64,000 nt of DNA from Synaphobranchus kaupii (taxonomy: Eukaryota; Chordata; Actinopteri; Anguilliformes; Synaphobranchidae): positions 95,410,998 to 95,474,997 of the forward strand of contig CM056377.1 of the NCBI GenBank assembly GCA_029718625.1. The letters are read 5' to 3'. Under the pieces are notes generated by a model. The model saw only the letters and a program-made list of their open reading frames with translations. It was not told the DNA's origin and searched no databases. Each line of letters opens with the position of its first letter. Within the stretch, counting starts at the first letter, position 1. The position numbers and the translations under genes were made by a program. This document shows, one piece after another, positions 41,901-53,900 of this stretch.

Positions 41901-44900
41901 CACGCAGCATCTTGTTGGTCTCCACCAGCACGTTCATGGTCTCAGTCTTCTTCATCAGCTCGTCGTGCTGAGCCAAGGTCTTGGCCGTCACCTGCCGTGC
42001 ACACGGTTACACGAGGACGTGAGAACTTTAAACATGCCTCCTGCCACAGCAGCGTGGCATAAGCTTTAAAGGGGTAATAAACACTAAATCAAATATTTTG
42101 AGTTATAAAGCCGAGTCTCTTGCCTCCATTTCATAAATTACATATAGCCCACTGATTAAAAAAACTAAAATGTAATTAAGCCGTGCCACCGCATTTTGTG
42201 TCAAAAAAAAGAGGCATTCGCTGAAATCCAAACTGAAACGTTTTGTTTGAGCCACACCTCATTCGTGACGGTAAAAAAAAACTTTTTTCTACACAAGCAA
42301 GTCAACGCCCCCTCTCTCCCTCTTTTTGATTGATGGGTATTCAAACTGCGCAAATTAACGTTAGCCACTTAATTTCTTAACGGGTTTCCGTTTGAACAGT
42401 TTTCATGACGCGTTACCAACTGGATCTATCGCCCCACCCCACAACTGTAACTCCTCCCATCTGTGTTCTCTCACTCAAGCCCAATTCGTGTCTTTTGAAA
42501 TTGTGAAGTGGGCGGAGACAGAACAAAAGCAGGTGTTTATTACCCTTTTAAAGAAAGAAAGCGGTTATCGGCACAATCCCTCCTATGAAAGGTTGTGATC
42601 TGAGGGCGGGGTAAAGATGGCCGACCTGAACTTTCTCTCGTTCGGTGTTCAGACTGTCCTGCAGCTCCTTCAGCTCCCGCTCCAGATGCTCCACCCTCTG
42701 CCTGTGGCGCAGGCTCTCCACCTGGGCCACCTCGAACCTGGTCTCCGCAATCTCCTTCTCCCGTCGCACGAACCTGCCGAGTGGGAGAACTCAGTTATGC
42801 GTGTGTGTGTATGTGTGTGTGAAAGAGAGAGACCGTGAGTGAAAGAGTGACTGAATGTATCACTGTGTGAGCAGATGAGCACATGCGATCGAAAGTGGGT
42901 GATTGAGTGAAAAAGTGAGTGAGAGAGACAGAGTGTGTAAAATAAATGCGTTTGGATTGTCCGAAAAGGAGTGTCAGAATGTTGCGTGAGAAAGTGGCCA
43001 GTGAACGGGGGCGAGACGGTGCGGGTTAGCCTGTGAACGGGGGCGAGACGGTGCGGGTTAGCCTGTGAACGGGGGCGAGACGGTGCGGGTTAGCCTGTGA
43101 ACGGGGGCGAGACGGTGCGGGTTAGCCTGTGAACGGGGGCGAGACGGTGCGGGTTAGCCTTTGAACGGGGGTGAGACGGTGCGGGTTAGCCTTTGAACGG
43201 GGGCGAGACGGTGCGGGTTAGCCTTTGAACGGGGGTGAGACGGTGCGGGTTAGCCTTTGAACGGGGGCGAAACGGTGCGGGTTAGCGTTACCTGAGGATC
43301 TCCAGGATCTGCTCCTGAGACTTCCCTTCCTCAGTCAAGGAGATGTTGAGGGGACTCCCCTGGGCGGCCTGCTGAACAGACGCCATCATCTTATTGCTCA
43401 TGCTCTCAATCTGTTTGTGGAGAAGGCCGTTCTGCTGCTGCAGGTCTTCTGCGCGGGACAACAGCTTGGACGTCTCTTCCTGAGGGGAGGAAAAACCCCA
43501 AAAACTAAGAGTCAGTCTGGAGGAAAGGGCTAAACGGGCAGAGGGGTGTTCCCAGGGCAGCTTACCTTCAGCATCCTCTCCTGCTCCTCCCAGGAGACGC
43601 GGGCCTCCAGCAGCTGTGCACTGGCCCTCTGGGCCCTCTCCTCTAGCTGCTCCCTCATCTGGGTCACCTGCTGCGCCTGCTTCTTGGCGGCCTGGAGGGA
43701 CTCCACATCAGCGGCGTGCAGCATCAGCTCCCTCTCGTACTTCTGCTGGGCCTCTGCAGCCAGCTCGGCCTGCAACGGGTAACCACGACAACCTTTGCAT
43801 TTACAAGAATAAAAGGACACAAGACTGACAACACACGGCCCATCTTGGCTTGCCATTTTGCCCAGATGGTATCCATCATGGTGCCAATCATGGTCTTGAA
43901 CACTCTAAGGGCCTCCGCTTCAATATCATGAGCTGGCAGTTTCACACATTTGGCTCAGCTTTACATATAGCCGTTTATGGCAGTACTGGGCATGAGTCAG
44001 GTCTGTTGTCTGTGAGGGGCTTGTTGGGAGTGGCTGCAGTGCGCACACACCAGTTCACACACCTGCTGCTGGCTGTCCTGAATAGCCTGCTGCTCTTGGG
44101 TGGCAGCCACCGTGGCCCTCTGCAGAGCCTCCTGGAGCTCGGCCTGAAGGGCGCCCAGGCTCTTCTTCAGCTCGTTCACCTGAAGGAGGAGAGGGCAGGG
44201 ACTTGTAATGACTCGCTACAACAAAAGTGCAAATAGAGTTAGCACCGCCCTATGAAATGCTGTGTAGTTATTTGGTGATGTAGTATCACAGATTCTCCAT
44301 AGTAATCACCATCAGCTCCTGAATAGTGTCCTTCCTTCACTTCTTGAGCTAATATAAGAGACAGTTGGCAACAGGAGTTTCTGGCGCTACATTACAATTT
44401 AGAAAAATTATGAAGTGCGCCCTAGGATAAAGCATCATACTACAATATATAAATTTCTACAGTAGAGAAACCTTTCCACATAAAAGATAAAAACATGATG
44501 ATCAGGTTTGTCATACAATCTAATAATAATAATAATAATAATAATAATGCATGGCATTTATATAGCGCCTTTCTAGATACTCAAAGCGCTTTACAATGAT
44601 GAGGGGGAAACTCGCCTCTACCACCACCAATGTGTAGCACCCACCTGGGTGATGCAACGGCAGCCATTTTGCGCCAGTATGCTCACCACACATCAGCTGA
44701 GGTGGAGAGGGAGAGAATAATTTTTTTAGCCAATTAAACTGGGGGATGATTAGGCGGCAGATTGAATGAGCCTGGGTTGGAAGTTTAGCCAGGACACCGG
44801 TGAAACCCCTACTCTTTACGATAAGTGTCATGGGATCTTTAATGACCACAGTGAGTCAGGACCTCAGTTTAACGTCTCATCCGAAAGACGGCATCTCCTA

Positions 44901-47900
44901 CAGCACAGTGTCCCCATCACTGCACTGGGGCATTGGGGTTTATTTGACCAGAGGGAAGACTGCCCCCTACTGGCCCACCAACACCACTTCCAGCAGCGGT
45001 CTCCCCAGAGGTCTCCCATCCAAGTACTAACCAAGCCCACAACCTGCTTAGCTTCAGCCATTCAGCAGGCGCAGATTGCATAGTGGTATGGCTGCTGGCA
45101 TATCTTGTGGTAATACTTCCACAAACACGCACAAAGCTTTTCTGATGAAATTAGACAGGCGATTTAAAACCCACAGAAACAAATTCCATTTTCAGTGAAG
45201 CTGCAAACCAAGCTATTGGCCTTGACGGCTAAGTTGAGGAATCTTAACAGCCGGTATTGTTTGGAATTTAACGTTGGCAGTAGGCTACAGTACCTGCTGT
45301 TCCAGGTTCACAATGGTTTTGCGCTTCTCCTCCTGCAGGCCCTGCTTCTCTTTCTCAGAGTCCACCAGCTTCTTCTCCAGCTGCCTGTGGTACTCCTGGG
45401 CCTCCTTCAGACGGCTCTCGATGGTGGAGCGGGCCTGCTCGGTCACCTTATAGAGAGCGAGTACACAGCGGCAGCGGGAATGACAGTCTACTTCAGCTTA
45501 TATCATGGGGGGGGCATTGGCGATGTCTGTAGAAACGTGCAAACGGCCCACAGGGAATGTGAGGCCCAATTTGGGACCTGTGGCCTCACCTGCTTCTCCT
45601 TGTTCAGGGACTCCTCCAGACTGAGCACCATGGTCCTGTACTGCTCCACATTGTTGGAGGCGCTCTTCAGGCGCTCCTTCATGTCCCCGGACTGCTCCTC
45701 GGCCTGCCTCAGACGGGCACAGATGTCCTCGACGTCCTGGTCCGAACCACGCAGCCCTGGCAGCCCAAACAGAGCAGCGGTCAAAGACGCAGACAGGGCA
45801 GGTCTGCCGGGGTACCTTACAGCACGTGGATGGTTTTAAAGTTACCATGAAAACAACTACAGTAAAATGGTCCAAAACCACAAGGTTCTGTATGCCATTT
45901 AATTGCCATTCCTCTCCTAAACATCAAATACACACCCTGTTTACAGTTAGAATGCCGTTTGGGCTGACCTACATTTACATATGGAAAGTTAGAAAATTTT
46001 CCACGGTTAAAAAAAATAATTTAAAAAAAATAAAAAAATTAAAAGGACTTTTTAAAAAAAATTTTAAACCCAACATCCAGCCTAGTGAAATACTATGTGC
46101 CATCACTATGCCATCACTACTAAACCAAATTAAACATATACAGTATAGCACTACAAAACTACCACTTTCACAAATAAAAACACCACTATTAAGTCATGTG
46201 CCCAAATGTTTCCCCCCAGGACCATTCGCACTCGTACCTCTGAGGACTGCACCCGGTGACGATGCGGGGGTCAGCTGGTTCTCTGCGCTGTTGAGCTGCT
46301 GGCGCAGAGAGCCGACCTCCTGCTGGGCGGTCTTCAGCAGATCTTTGGTCTTCTGGTGCAAGGCATTCTGGGCCTCCAGCTGCTTCTTAGCATCAACCAG
46401 TTGCAACTACAAGAACAGCACGGGAAGGGGAGGGGTTACAGGACACCGTTTTTCCGTTGCATGCCCTGGGTGATGCGAGCGAGTGGACAGGGGGGTGGTG
46501 TGCGCTTACGTCTTGGTTACGTCCTAGAAGGTGTCTCTGCTCCACCTCATGCTCCAGCTTCTTCTGCAGCTGGCTGATCTCCCGTTCCTGCTTCTCGATC
46601 TGATTGTTGAGGCGCTGTCTGGTCTCTGTCTCCGAGCGCTCCAAAGTCACCTTTCACAGGACCGGGGGGGGGGTTAAGGGTGGGTAATGGCAAATTTCAA
46701 GATTCAGGAACCAACTTGAGGTATAAAAAACGAGCGGTTTAAGGAGCGCGAGCGCCTGTGTTCTGCTCTCAGGTACCTGTATGGCCTTGAGGTTGGTGAG
46801 CAGCAGGTTCTGGCCACGCTGCTCGGCCAGGATGGAGTCCTTCTCCTGGCTCAGCCTGGACTCCACCATCTTCAGCATGTCTCGCTCCTTCCTCAGGTTC
46901 TCACTGCGCCCCTGAGGAGACCAAAGTGCAGGTTTTTCAAGACAACTCCGTGGCCACAAATCGCACAAAAACATTTCTAAGTGGACACACACACACAGAT
47001 ACATTAATTCATAAATACACATGTGCATAGTCTTACCCCACACTTGTTCACAGACAAACAATCTCACACATACTCATAAGTGCGAGCGCACACACCTCGG
47101 CCATAGCCAGTCGCTCGTTGGCTGCTCGTAGGTCTTGGGTCATGGTGTGGATGATCTGTTCCTGTTTCTGAGTGGTAGCGGCCGTTTTCTGGCTCTTTTC
47201 CCGAAGTGATGCTATCTCACGCCGGTACCCTTCCACATTGTCTTGAAGCATTTCATACCTGATGATACCACACACAGGAAATGAGCTGCCCAAACAGGAA
47301 GTGAAGCGCAAACTCCTAAGATTAAGAAGGCTGCATTCCAATAGTCAAATTCGATCTGAAGGAAGGATCCTTCAGATCGCATGAAGCGGAAATATATGAT
47401 TCTGTGTAAATCTCTCCTTCCATCCTTTCCTTGACCTCTGCAAGGTCAAGAAAAAGTTGCAAGGAAAGGAAAAAGGACATTTTTTTGACAATCCGAATGC
47501 AGCCGATATCTGACCTTACAGTCTTCCAAGGGGGTGTATTCTTATTTACATACAGTCAAGCCGGAAAGTCCTTTCACCTTCTCCACGTTTTATTACGTTA
47601 CAGACTTATACTACAATAGATTGAGTTCATTTTTTGCCTCAAACATCTACACACAATAGCCAATAATGACGAAGTGAAAACAGGTTTTTAGAAAATATGC
47701 AATTTTATTTTACTGACAAAAATAGGTTATTTAGGGGTTACATATCTGTACACACCCTTAGCCTAATACTTGGTTGCTGCACCTTTGGCAGCGATTACAG
47801 CTTCAAGGCATCTTGGGAAAGAAGCTACGAGCTTGGCACACTTGTTTCTGGACATTTTTGCCCATTCCTCTTGGCATATCCCTGCAAGCTCCGTCAGGTT

Positions 47901-50900
47901 GGATGGGGAGCGTCGGTACACAGCCATTTTCAGCTCTTTCCACAGATGTTCAATTGGATTCAGGTCTGGGCTCTGGCTGGGCCACTCAAGGACATGCACA
48001 GACTTTCTCCGAAGCCACTCCTTTGTTCTCTTGGCTGTGTGCTTCGGGTCGTTGTCATGTTGGAAGGTAAACCTTCACCCCAGTCTGAGGTCCAGAGCGC
48101 TCTGGAGCAGGTTTTCTTCAAGGATCTCGGTGTACTTAGCTGTATTCATCTTTCCCTCTATCAGGACTAGTCGCCCTGTTCCCGCTGCTGAAAAACATCC
48201 CCACATCATGATGCTGCCACCGCCATGCTTCACTGTAGGGATGGTATTAGCCAGGTGATGAGCGGTGCCTGGTTTCCTCCAGACGTGACGCTTGGTATTC
48301 AGGCCAAAAAGTTCCATTTTGGTTTCATCAGACCAGAGAATCTTGATTCTCATGGTTTGAGAGTCCTCTAGGCGGGCTGTGATGTGCCTTTTACTAAGGA
48401 GGGGCTTCCGTCTGGCCACTCTACCATAAAGGCCTGATTGGTGGAGTGCTGCCTGGATGGTTGATCTTCTGAAAGGTTCTCCCATCTCCACAAGGATACG
48501 CTGGAGCTCTGTCAGAGTGACCCTCGGGTTCCTGCTCACCTCCCTGGCCAAGGCCCGTCTTCCCCGATTGCTCAGTTTGGCTGGGCGGCCAGGTCTAGGA
48601 AGATTCTTGGTGGTTCCAAACTTCTTCCATTTACGAATGATGGTGGCCACTGTGCTCTTTGGGACCTGTAAAGCTGCAGAGATTTTTCCGTACCCGTCTC
48701 CAGATCTATGCCTTGACACAATCCTGTTTCTGAGGTCTGCAGATAATTCCTTTGACCCCATGGCTTGGAGTTTGCTCTGACATGCACTGTCAACTGTGGG
48801 ACCTTATATAGGCAGGTGTTGGCAATCCCCAATCATGTCCAATCAATTGAACTTATCACAGGTGGACTCCAATTAAGTTGTAGAAACATCTCAAGCAGTA
48901 TCAGCGGAGACAAAATGCACCTCAGCTCACTTTTGGGTGTCATATCAAAGGGTGTGCACACTTGTATGTACATATGATATTTTACATTTTGATTTTTAAT
49001 AAATTAGCACAAATGTCTAAAAACCTGTTTTCACTTTGTCATGATGGGCTATTTTGTGTAGAATTTTGAGACAAAAAATGAACTCAATCTATTGTAGAAT
49101 ATGTCTAACGTAATAAAACGTGGAGAAGGTGAAAGGGGTGTGCAGACTTTCCGGCTTGACTGTATATCCATCAGGCTAAAAATGCATCCAATATAACAAA
49201 TGCATAAGTTATGTTATACATTTGTGCTCTACGTTCCAGGGAAATCACCTTTTCTCTGGAATTTGTCAGCTCAGAGCATGCCCCGCTTCAAATTTTAGCC
49301 ATACGTAACGTGCAGTCGGCTCACCGCTTAGAGGCAAATTCCAGCTGTGTGGATATCTTGGCGTTTTGAGAGCGCAGTTCAGAGGCCTGCTCCTGCAGCT
49401 TCTCGGTTTGCTCATTGAGCATCTTGTCATTCTCAGCCTTTTCTTTCTTGTACGTCGTGAACACCTCTTGAAGCTAAAACAGTAATGCATTACATTAGCT
49501 AACAGAAAACTAAAATTACTTTTCTTTTTCAACAAACATATAAATACAGAATACACTCTACCCAGTGAAACTGTTAAGAAATATATTAAAATGCATCAAA
49601 GCAAAGCACCTACATTGCATCACTACAGGGCAGAACAGGGAAAATCCAAGCAAGGAAAAATATCATCTGAAACTGAATACTGCCCTCTAGTGACTAGCAC
49701 TTCCCAGGGCCCCCTCACATTGTTGACCTTCGAGCTGAACGGACCTGTTTGAGAGCAGCCTTGGCCTCAGCAGCCTCAGTGGACTCCACTGCGGTGACCT
49801 GTACGGGCGTGGCCGCAGTGGGGGTGACCGCAGGGGAGCGGCGAGGGGTGGAGGTCAGGGAGAACTCCTCTGGTGTCACACCTGGGAACGACCAATCGCA
49901 TGAGCGCTTTTCTTGCACAACATTGCTAATCATTCATTTGATAATATTCAGTCTTTCTCGCTCTTGGAAAAGTGAAAGATGAAAGCCAACACGATTGTGC
50001 CTCCGTTCTGGAACTGAACGCAAGCACAGCTTGCCCTGTGTGACTGACTTAACAGGCTCTCCCTGAGGGAGAGGCACAGATGGGCCAGGGCTCACCCACC
50101 TTGTGTTGGGAAGCTGACCCCAGTGGTTTGGGCCAGCAGGATGCGGTACATGTCCCTCTGCCGGACGATGGACTCAGTCAGCTGCATCTGGTGGCTCCGC
50201 TGTTCCCGCAGCTGCTCCAGCTCGCTCTGGACCTTGTCCAGACTCAGCTCCAGCTCAGTCCTCCTGCAGAACGGAGAAACGCTACATCACAGCCCTGGCC
50301 ATCTGATGTATTCACAAAGGGCAGCAATACATACTCAGTCTGTAGCATGTGGTACATTTGTGACTGAGGAAGCAAGCCCATTCACTCCTGCTCGAAAGGC
50401 CACTGCAGCTATCCCATCAAGACAAGCAGTAGATGAGACGCTTGCCATGACCATCATTGATTGTTTACACATTCACAAGCTTTGGTCAGTTTCTCAACAG
50501 AGATACTGGATTCAAGCAAGCCCTGGTTTTGCCATCTGAAAAAGTTAGGGTTAAACCGAGAAAGTCTGGCTTTGTGTCTCGCAGCCAGGGTTGTCTGGTA
50601 CCTTGAAGAAGTGGCTTCCATTTCCTCCTTCTCTTGAGCCTCCCCCAGCTCTCTCAAGGCCACCAGGAGGCGCTGGTTCTGCTGCTGCAGCTCCTCCACG
50701 CTGCGGAACGTGACCAGGCGCTGGGAGATGACCTCAGAGGTGCTGGTGACGTCAGCGGAGCTCACGTCCTCCTCCTCTCGGATCACATGGTTCCCACGGG
50801 CCTCCTCCAGCTCGATTAGCAGAACCCGGACCTGCAACGGATGGGTGTCATTTGTAAATGCAATAACACTTACAGGATTAAAATTTTTATCTTCGGAGAA

Positions 50901-53900
50901 CAGGAAAGTTTTTGACTAACCTGTTGAGACAGGTCACTGTGCTGCAGCTCAAACCTCTGATTGTCCCTGTCCAGCACAGAGCCGCGCTGGTTGGCCTCGT
51001 CAGTCTCTTTCTGCAGGCGACCGATTTCCTGAAATCGCAGCAGGTTTTAACTCATTACTCAACGACGCAGAAAATGTAGAGCGTTTTTCCAGGAGTGTGG
51101 ACCACGCACATCCTCCCACCTTCATTGCTTGCTCAAGCTTGGTGGAGAGGCTGGCGACGGACTTCTGCATGCGCTCAAACTCATCCCGCTGCCGCTTCAG
51201 GAGGGGTGCCTTGGCCTCCACCTCCTGCACAATCTCGTCTAGGTACTTGTTCACCCGCTTGTTCTCCATTCTCTCCATCTGCAGCTGATCCTGCGCCTCC
51301 ACATAGGCGTTGTACAGCTAAACACGGAATTTGGGGGGGTGGGCACAAGGAACAAATGTCAATCAAGCTCATACTCGGCTCCACCCACTAATATACATCA
51401 CTGGACAGAATCATAAAGAGACCAGCATGAATAATAATAATAAACCTCATTTCATACCTCGGTTAGTTTCATGCCAGGCTTCACGATCTTTGCCACAGCG
51501 GCTGCAGTCGGGGACATTGTGGTCAGCTGCTCTTCGGTAAGTACATCTATGCCTGAAAAATTTCAAATAATCAATAATCAGTTAATCACGTAAATTCTTC
51601 TGCTAGGCTACAGATTGCCAATCATGCTATGTTGGCAAAAGCACGTCACATGATCACATGTAAGCTGCTGCTGTTTGAATGTTTACGACCACATCAGGTA
51701 TAGACAGAAAAAAAAGGCAATACACCACATGGTGGTGACAATGTTATTGCACCCAAAAATATTAATTATCCTTGCGGTACATTGCCTAGCCCCATGTAGA
51801 GGATATACAGTTAAATGCAAAAGTATTGGGACAGTGACAATTATTGTTGTTTTGTCTCTGTACTCCAGCACATTGGATTTGAAACAAAACAATGAACATG
51901 AGGATAAAGTGCATACTTTCAGCTTTCATTTGAGGGTAAATACAAGCATGCATGTATGCCTACTAGGATGTATTGCATTCCCGATTTCTTCTGCAATCAG
52001 TAGTTTTTTATGTTTTTGACACTTAAATTTCTGGTCCATTGTCTGTTGGGGGGGGGGGGGGGGGGGGGGTTATTGATAAATTGCATTGTAAAAAATAAAA
52101 TAAAATAAATAAATAAATTATATCCAGTGGATGTTACTGTGCTTGGTCTCAATTTTATAGATGTCGTGGTGCAGCCGTTTCAGTTTTTTTACATTTCCCT
52201 TTGACTGTGTCATAATGCACCAACAAGTTTTCTAATTAATCTATACCATTTAATTGTGGGATAGCTGGTCAACCATAAATAAAATGTGTGGCAATAAGAA
52301 ACCAATACATAAGGCATCACCTCTGCGCTTGGAATCGGAGAGTAACTCATTGGCATTGTCCAACTCCTTCTCCATGTTACAGATCTTGTCATTCAGCTCC
52401 ACTTCAATCTTATCCTTGGATTCCTTCATTTCCAACAGACTTTCTTCAGAGGACTTGTTGGCTGCAGGGGGTATAACATGGCAATCAGCAAGAAGAACAA
52501 CAGATCCCTTCATCTGGGCATTTTGGCTTTTTTTTTTTTTTTTTTTTTAAAATGCCCAAAAGTACAATTTTGAGGGTGCACTGGTGGTAGAACTGCAATG
52601 CACGGTGATAGTATAACTATTCTTGAGGTGACAAGCAAGGAAGTGTGTTTGGGGTCAGTGACCGGCCATTTATTTTCTCCCCCATTCAAAAACAAAAAAA
52701 TGGATGGTCAACAAATTGTAACAGACTGCCAATCAGGTACTGGTGGAGCCAATCAGAACTACTCCTCAAATTCAGAATCAGCTTGGGTCCTGCTTTCTCC
52801 CTGGTGCGTCAAATAAAGAATGGCAAACTCCATCTAGCCAGGCGGCTTTTTGGCGGCATTTGATTTAAAACGCTCCAAGATGCAAAATGTCAGAATGTCA
52901 CTGACAGAAAAAGTATAAAACTTTAAGTTTGGACCCGAGGTCTACTTCAACAGCATTCTTGTGCAGAGGCTCACTCTGGAGCAAAGCACATCACTCACCC
53001 TCGCCTGCCTCCTTCAGCAACTTGTGGAGTTCCTCCACAGCATGGGCCAGCTCCTCACTCTTTGACTCAGAGTCCGCCGCAGCGCCCTGCGAACGCCAGA
53101 CAAGGAATCTACATGTAACTTTATGACAGTAGCAATTATAACACTTTAAATATGAGCCATCACACAGCCACATAATGGCCAACTTTCTTAAGTTTCCCTT
53201 ACCTTGTACAAGTTGGACAGCTTAATGTGGGCATTCAGTTCATTGCGGAACTTTTCCTCCATGCTGGCCTGTTGCTCTTTCCCCTAAAGATGATAAAATA
53301 CATTTACAAGGCTGAGCTTCCTTTTAAATATGAACTCTGTGCAGGTTGATTAACTAATAATTAATTACCTCTTTAAGCTTGTTGATTATATCCTCCGTTT
53401 GCTTCTGCAGGTTCTCATTGGATGCCTTCAGGCTAGTCACTTGGTCTTGAAGTCTGGTCACCTGTATAAAGGAAACAACCTTGGGTATACACTGCAAGCA
53501 TTACGGTTTTATTATTTATTTATTTATTGTTTTTTTAAATTAAATCAGCGAGTCCCATGGAGAAGATGCAGCACATGCACGGTACCTCTTCCTTCCTGTT
53601 CTCCAGATTACACTTGAGCTCCAGGATCTCATTGCCCTTCTCTCTGGAGAGGGAGAGCAGCCCCTCGCTTTTGGTCTTCAGCTCAGCATTAAGCCAAGTG
53701 GTCTGGCTCTGGAGAAGATCCTTCTCCTGCTCCATTCTCTTTTCTCTGTACTGAATTTCAATGAGTGGACACAATCACAATTCAGACCCTCTACAAATGC
53801 AGTCCACCATGCCCCTGAACCAGCAGAAAAAAGCATACGATTATCACTCACCTTGATGGAAACCTCCGAGGACTGGAGCTCGTCCAGTTTCAGCTGAAGC

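Noticed and set aside
43001..43288. CRISPR-like array
   Set aside because: Head-to-tail identical 32-bp units with no unique spacers, in a vertebrate intron; a minisatellite.
42999..43290. Interstitial telomere tract because of GGGTTA in each unit
   Set aside because: The hexamer occurs once per 32-bp unit and is not in tandem.
44997..45080. Possible 5S rRNA gene
   Set aside because: Only the promoter half resembles 5S, with changes, and it is fused to a SINE body and an (AAT)n tail.
45195..46473. Two + strand frames of about 214 codons in the TPR region
   Set aside because: They run across TPR exons on the other strand and intron sequence, and the second is Lys-rich from A-runs. No start context or homology.
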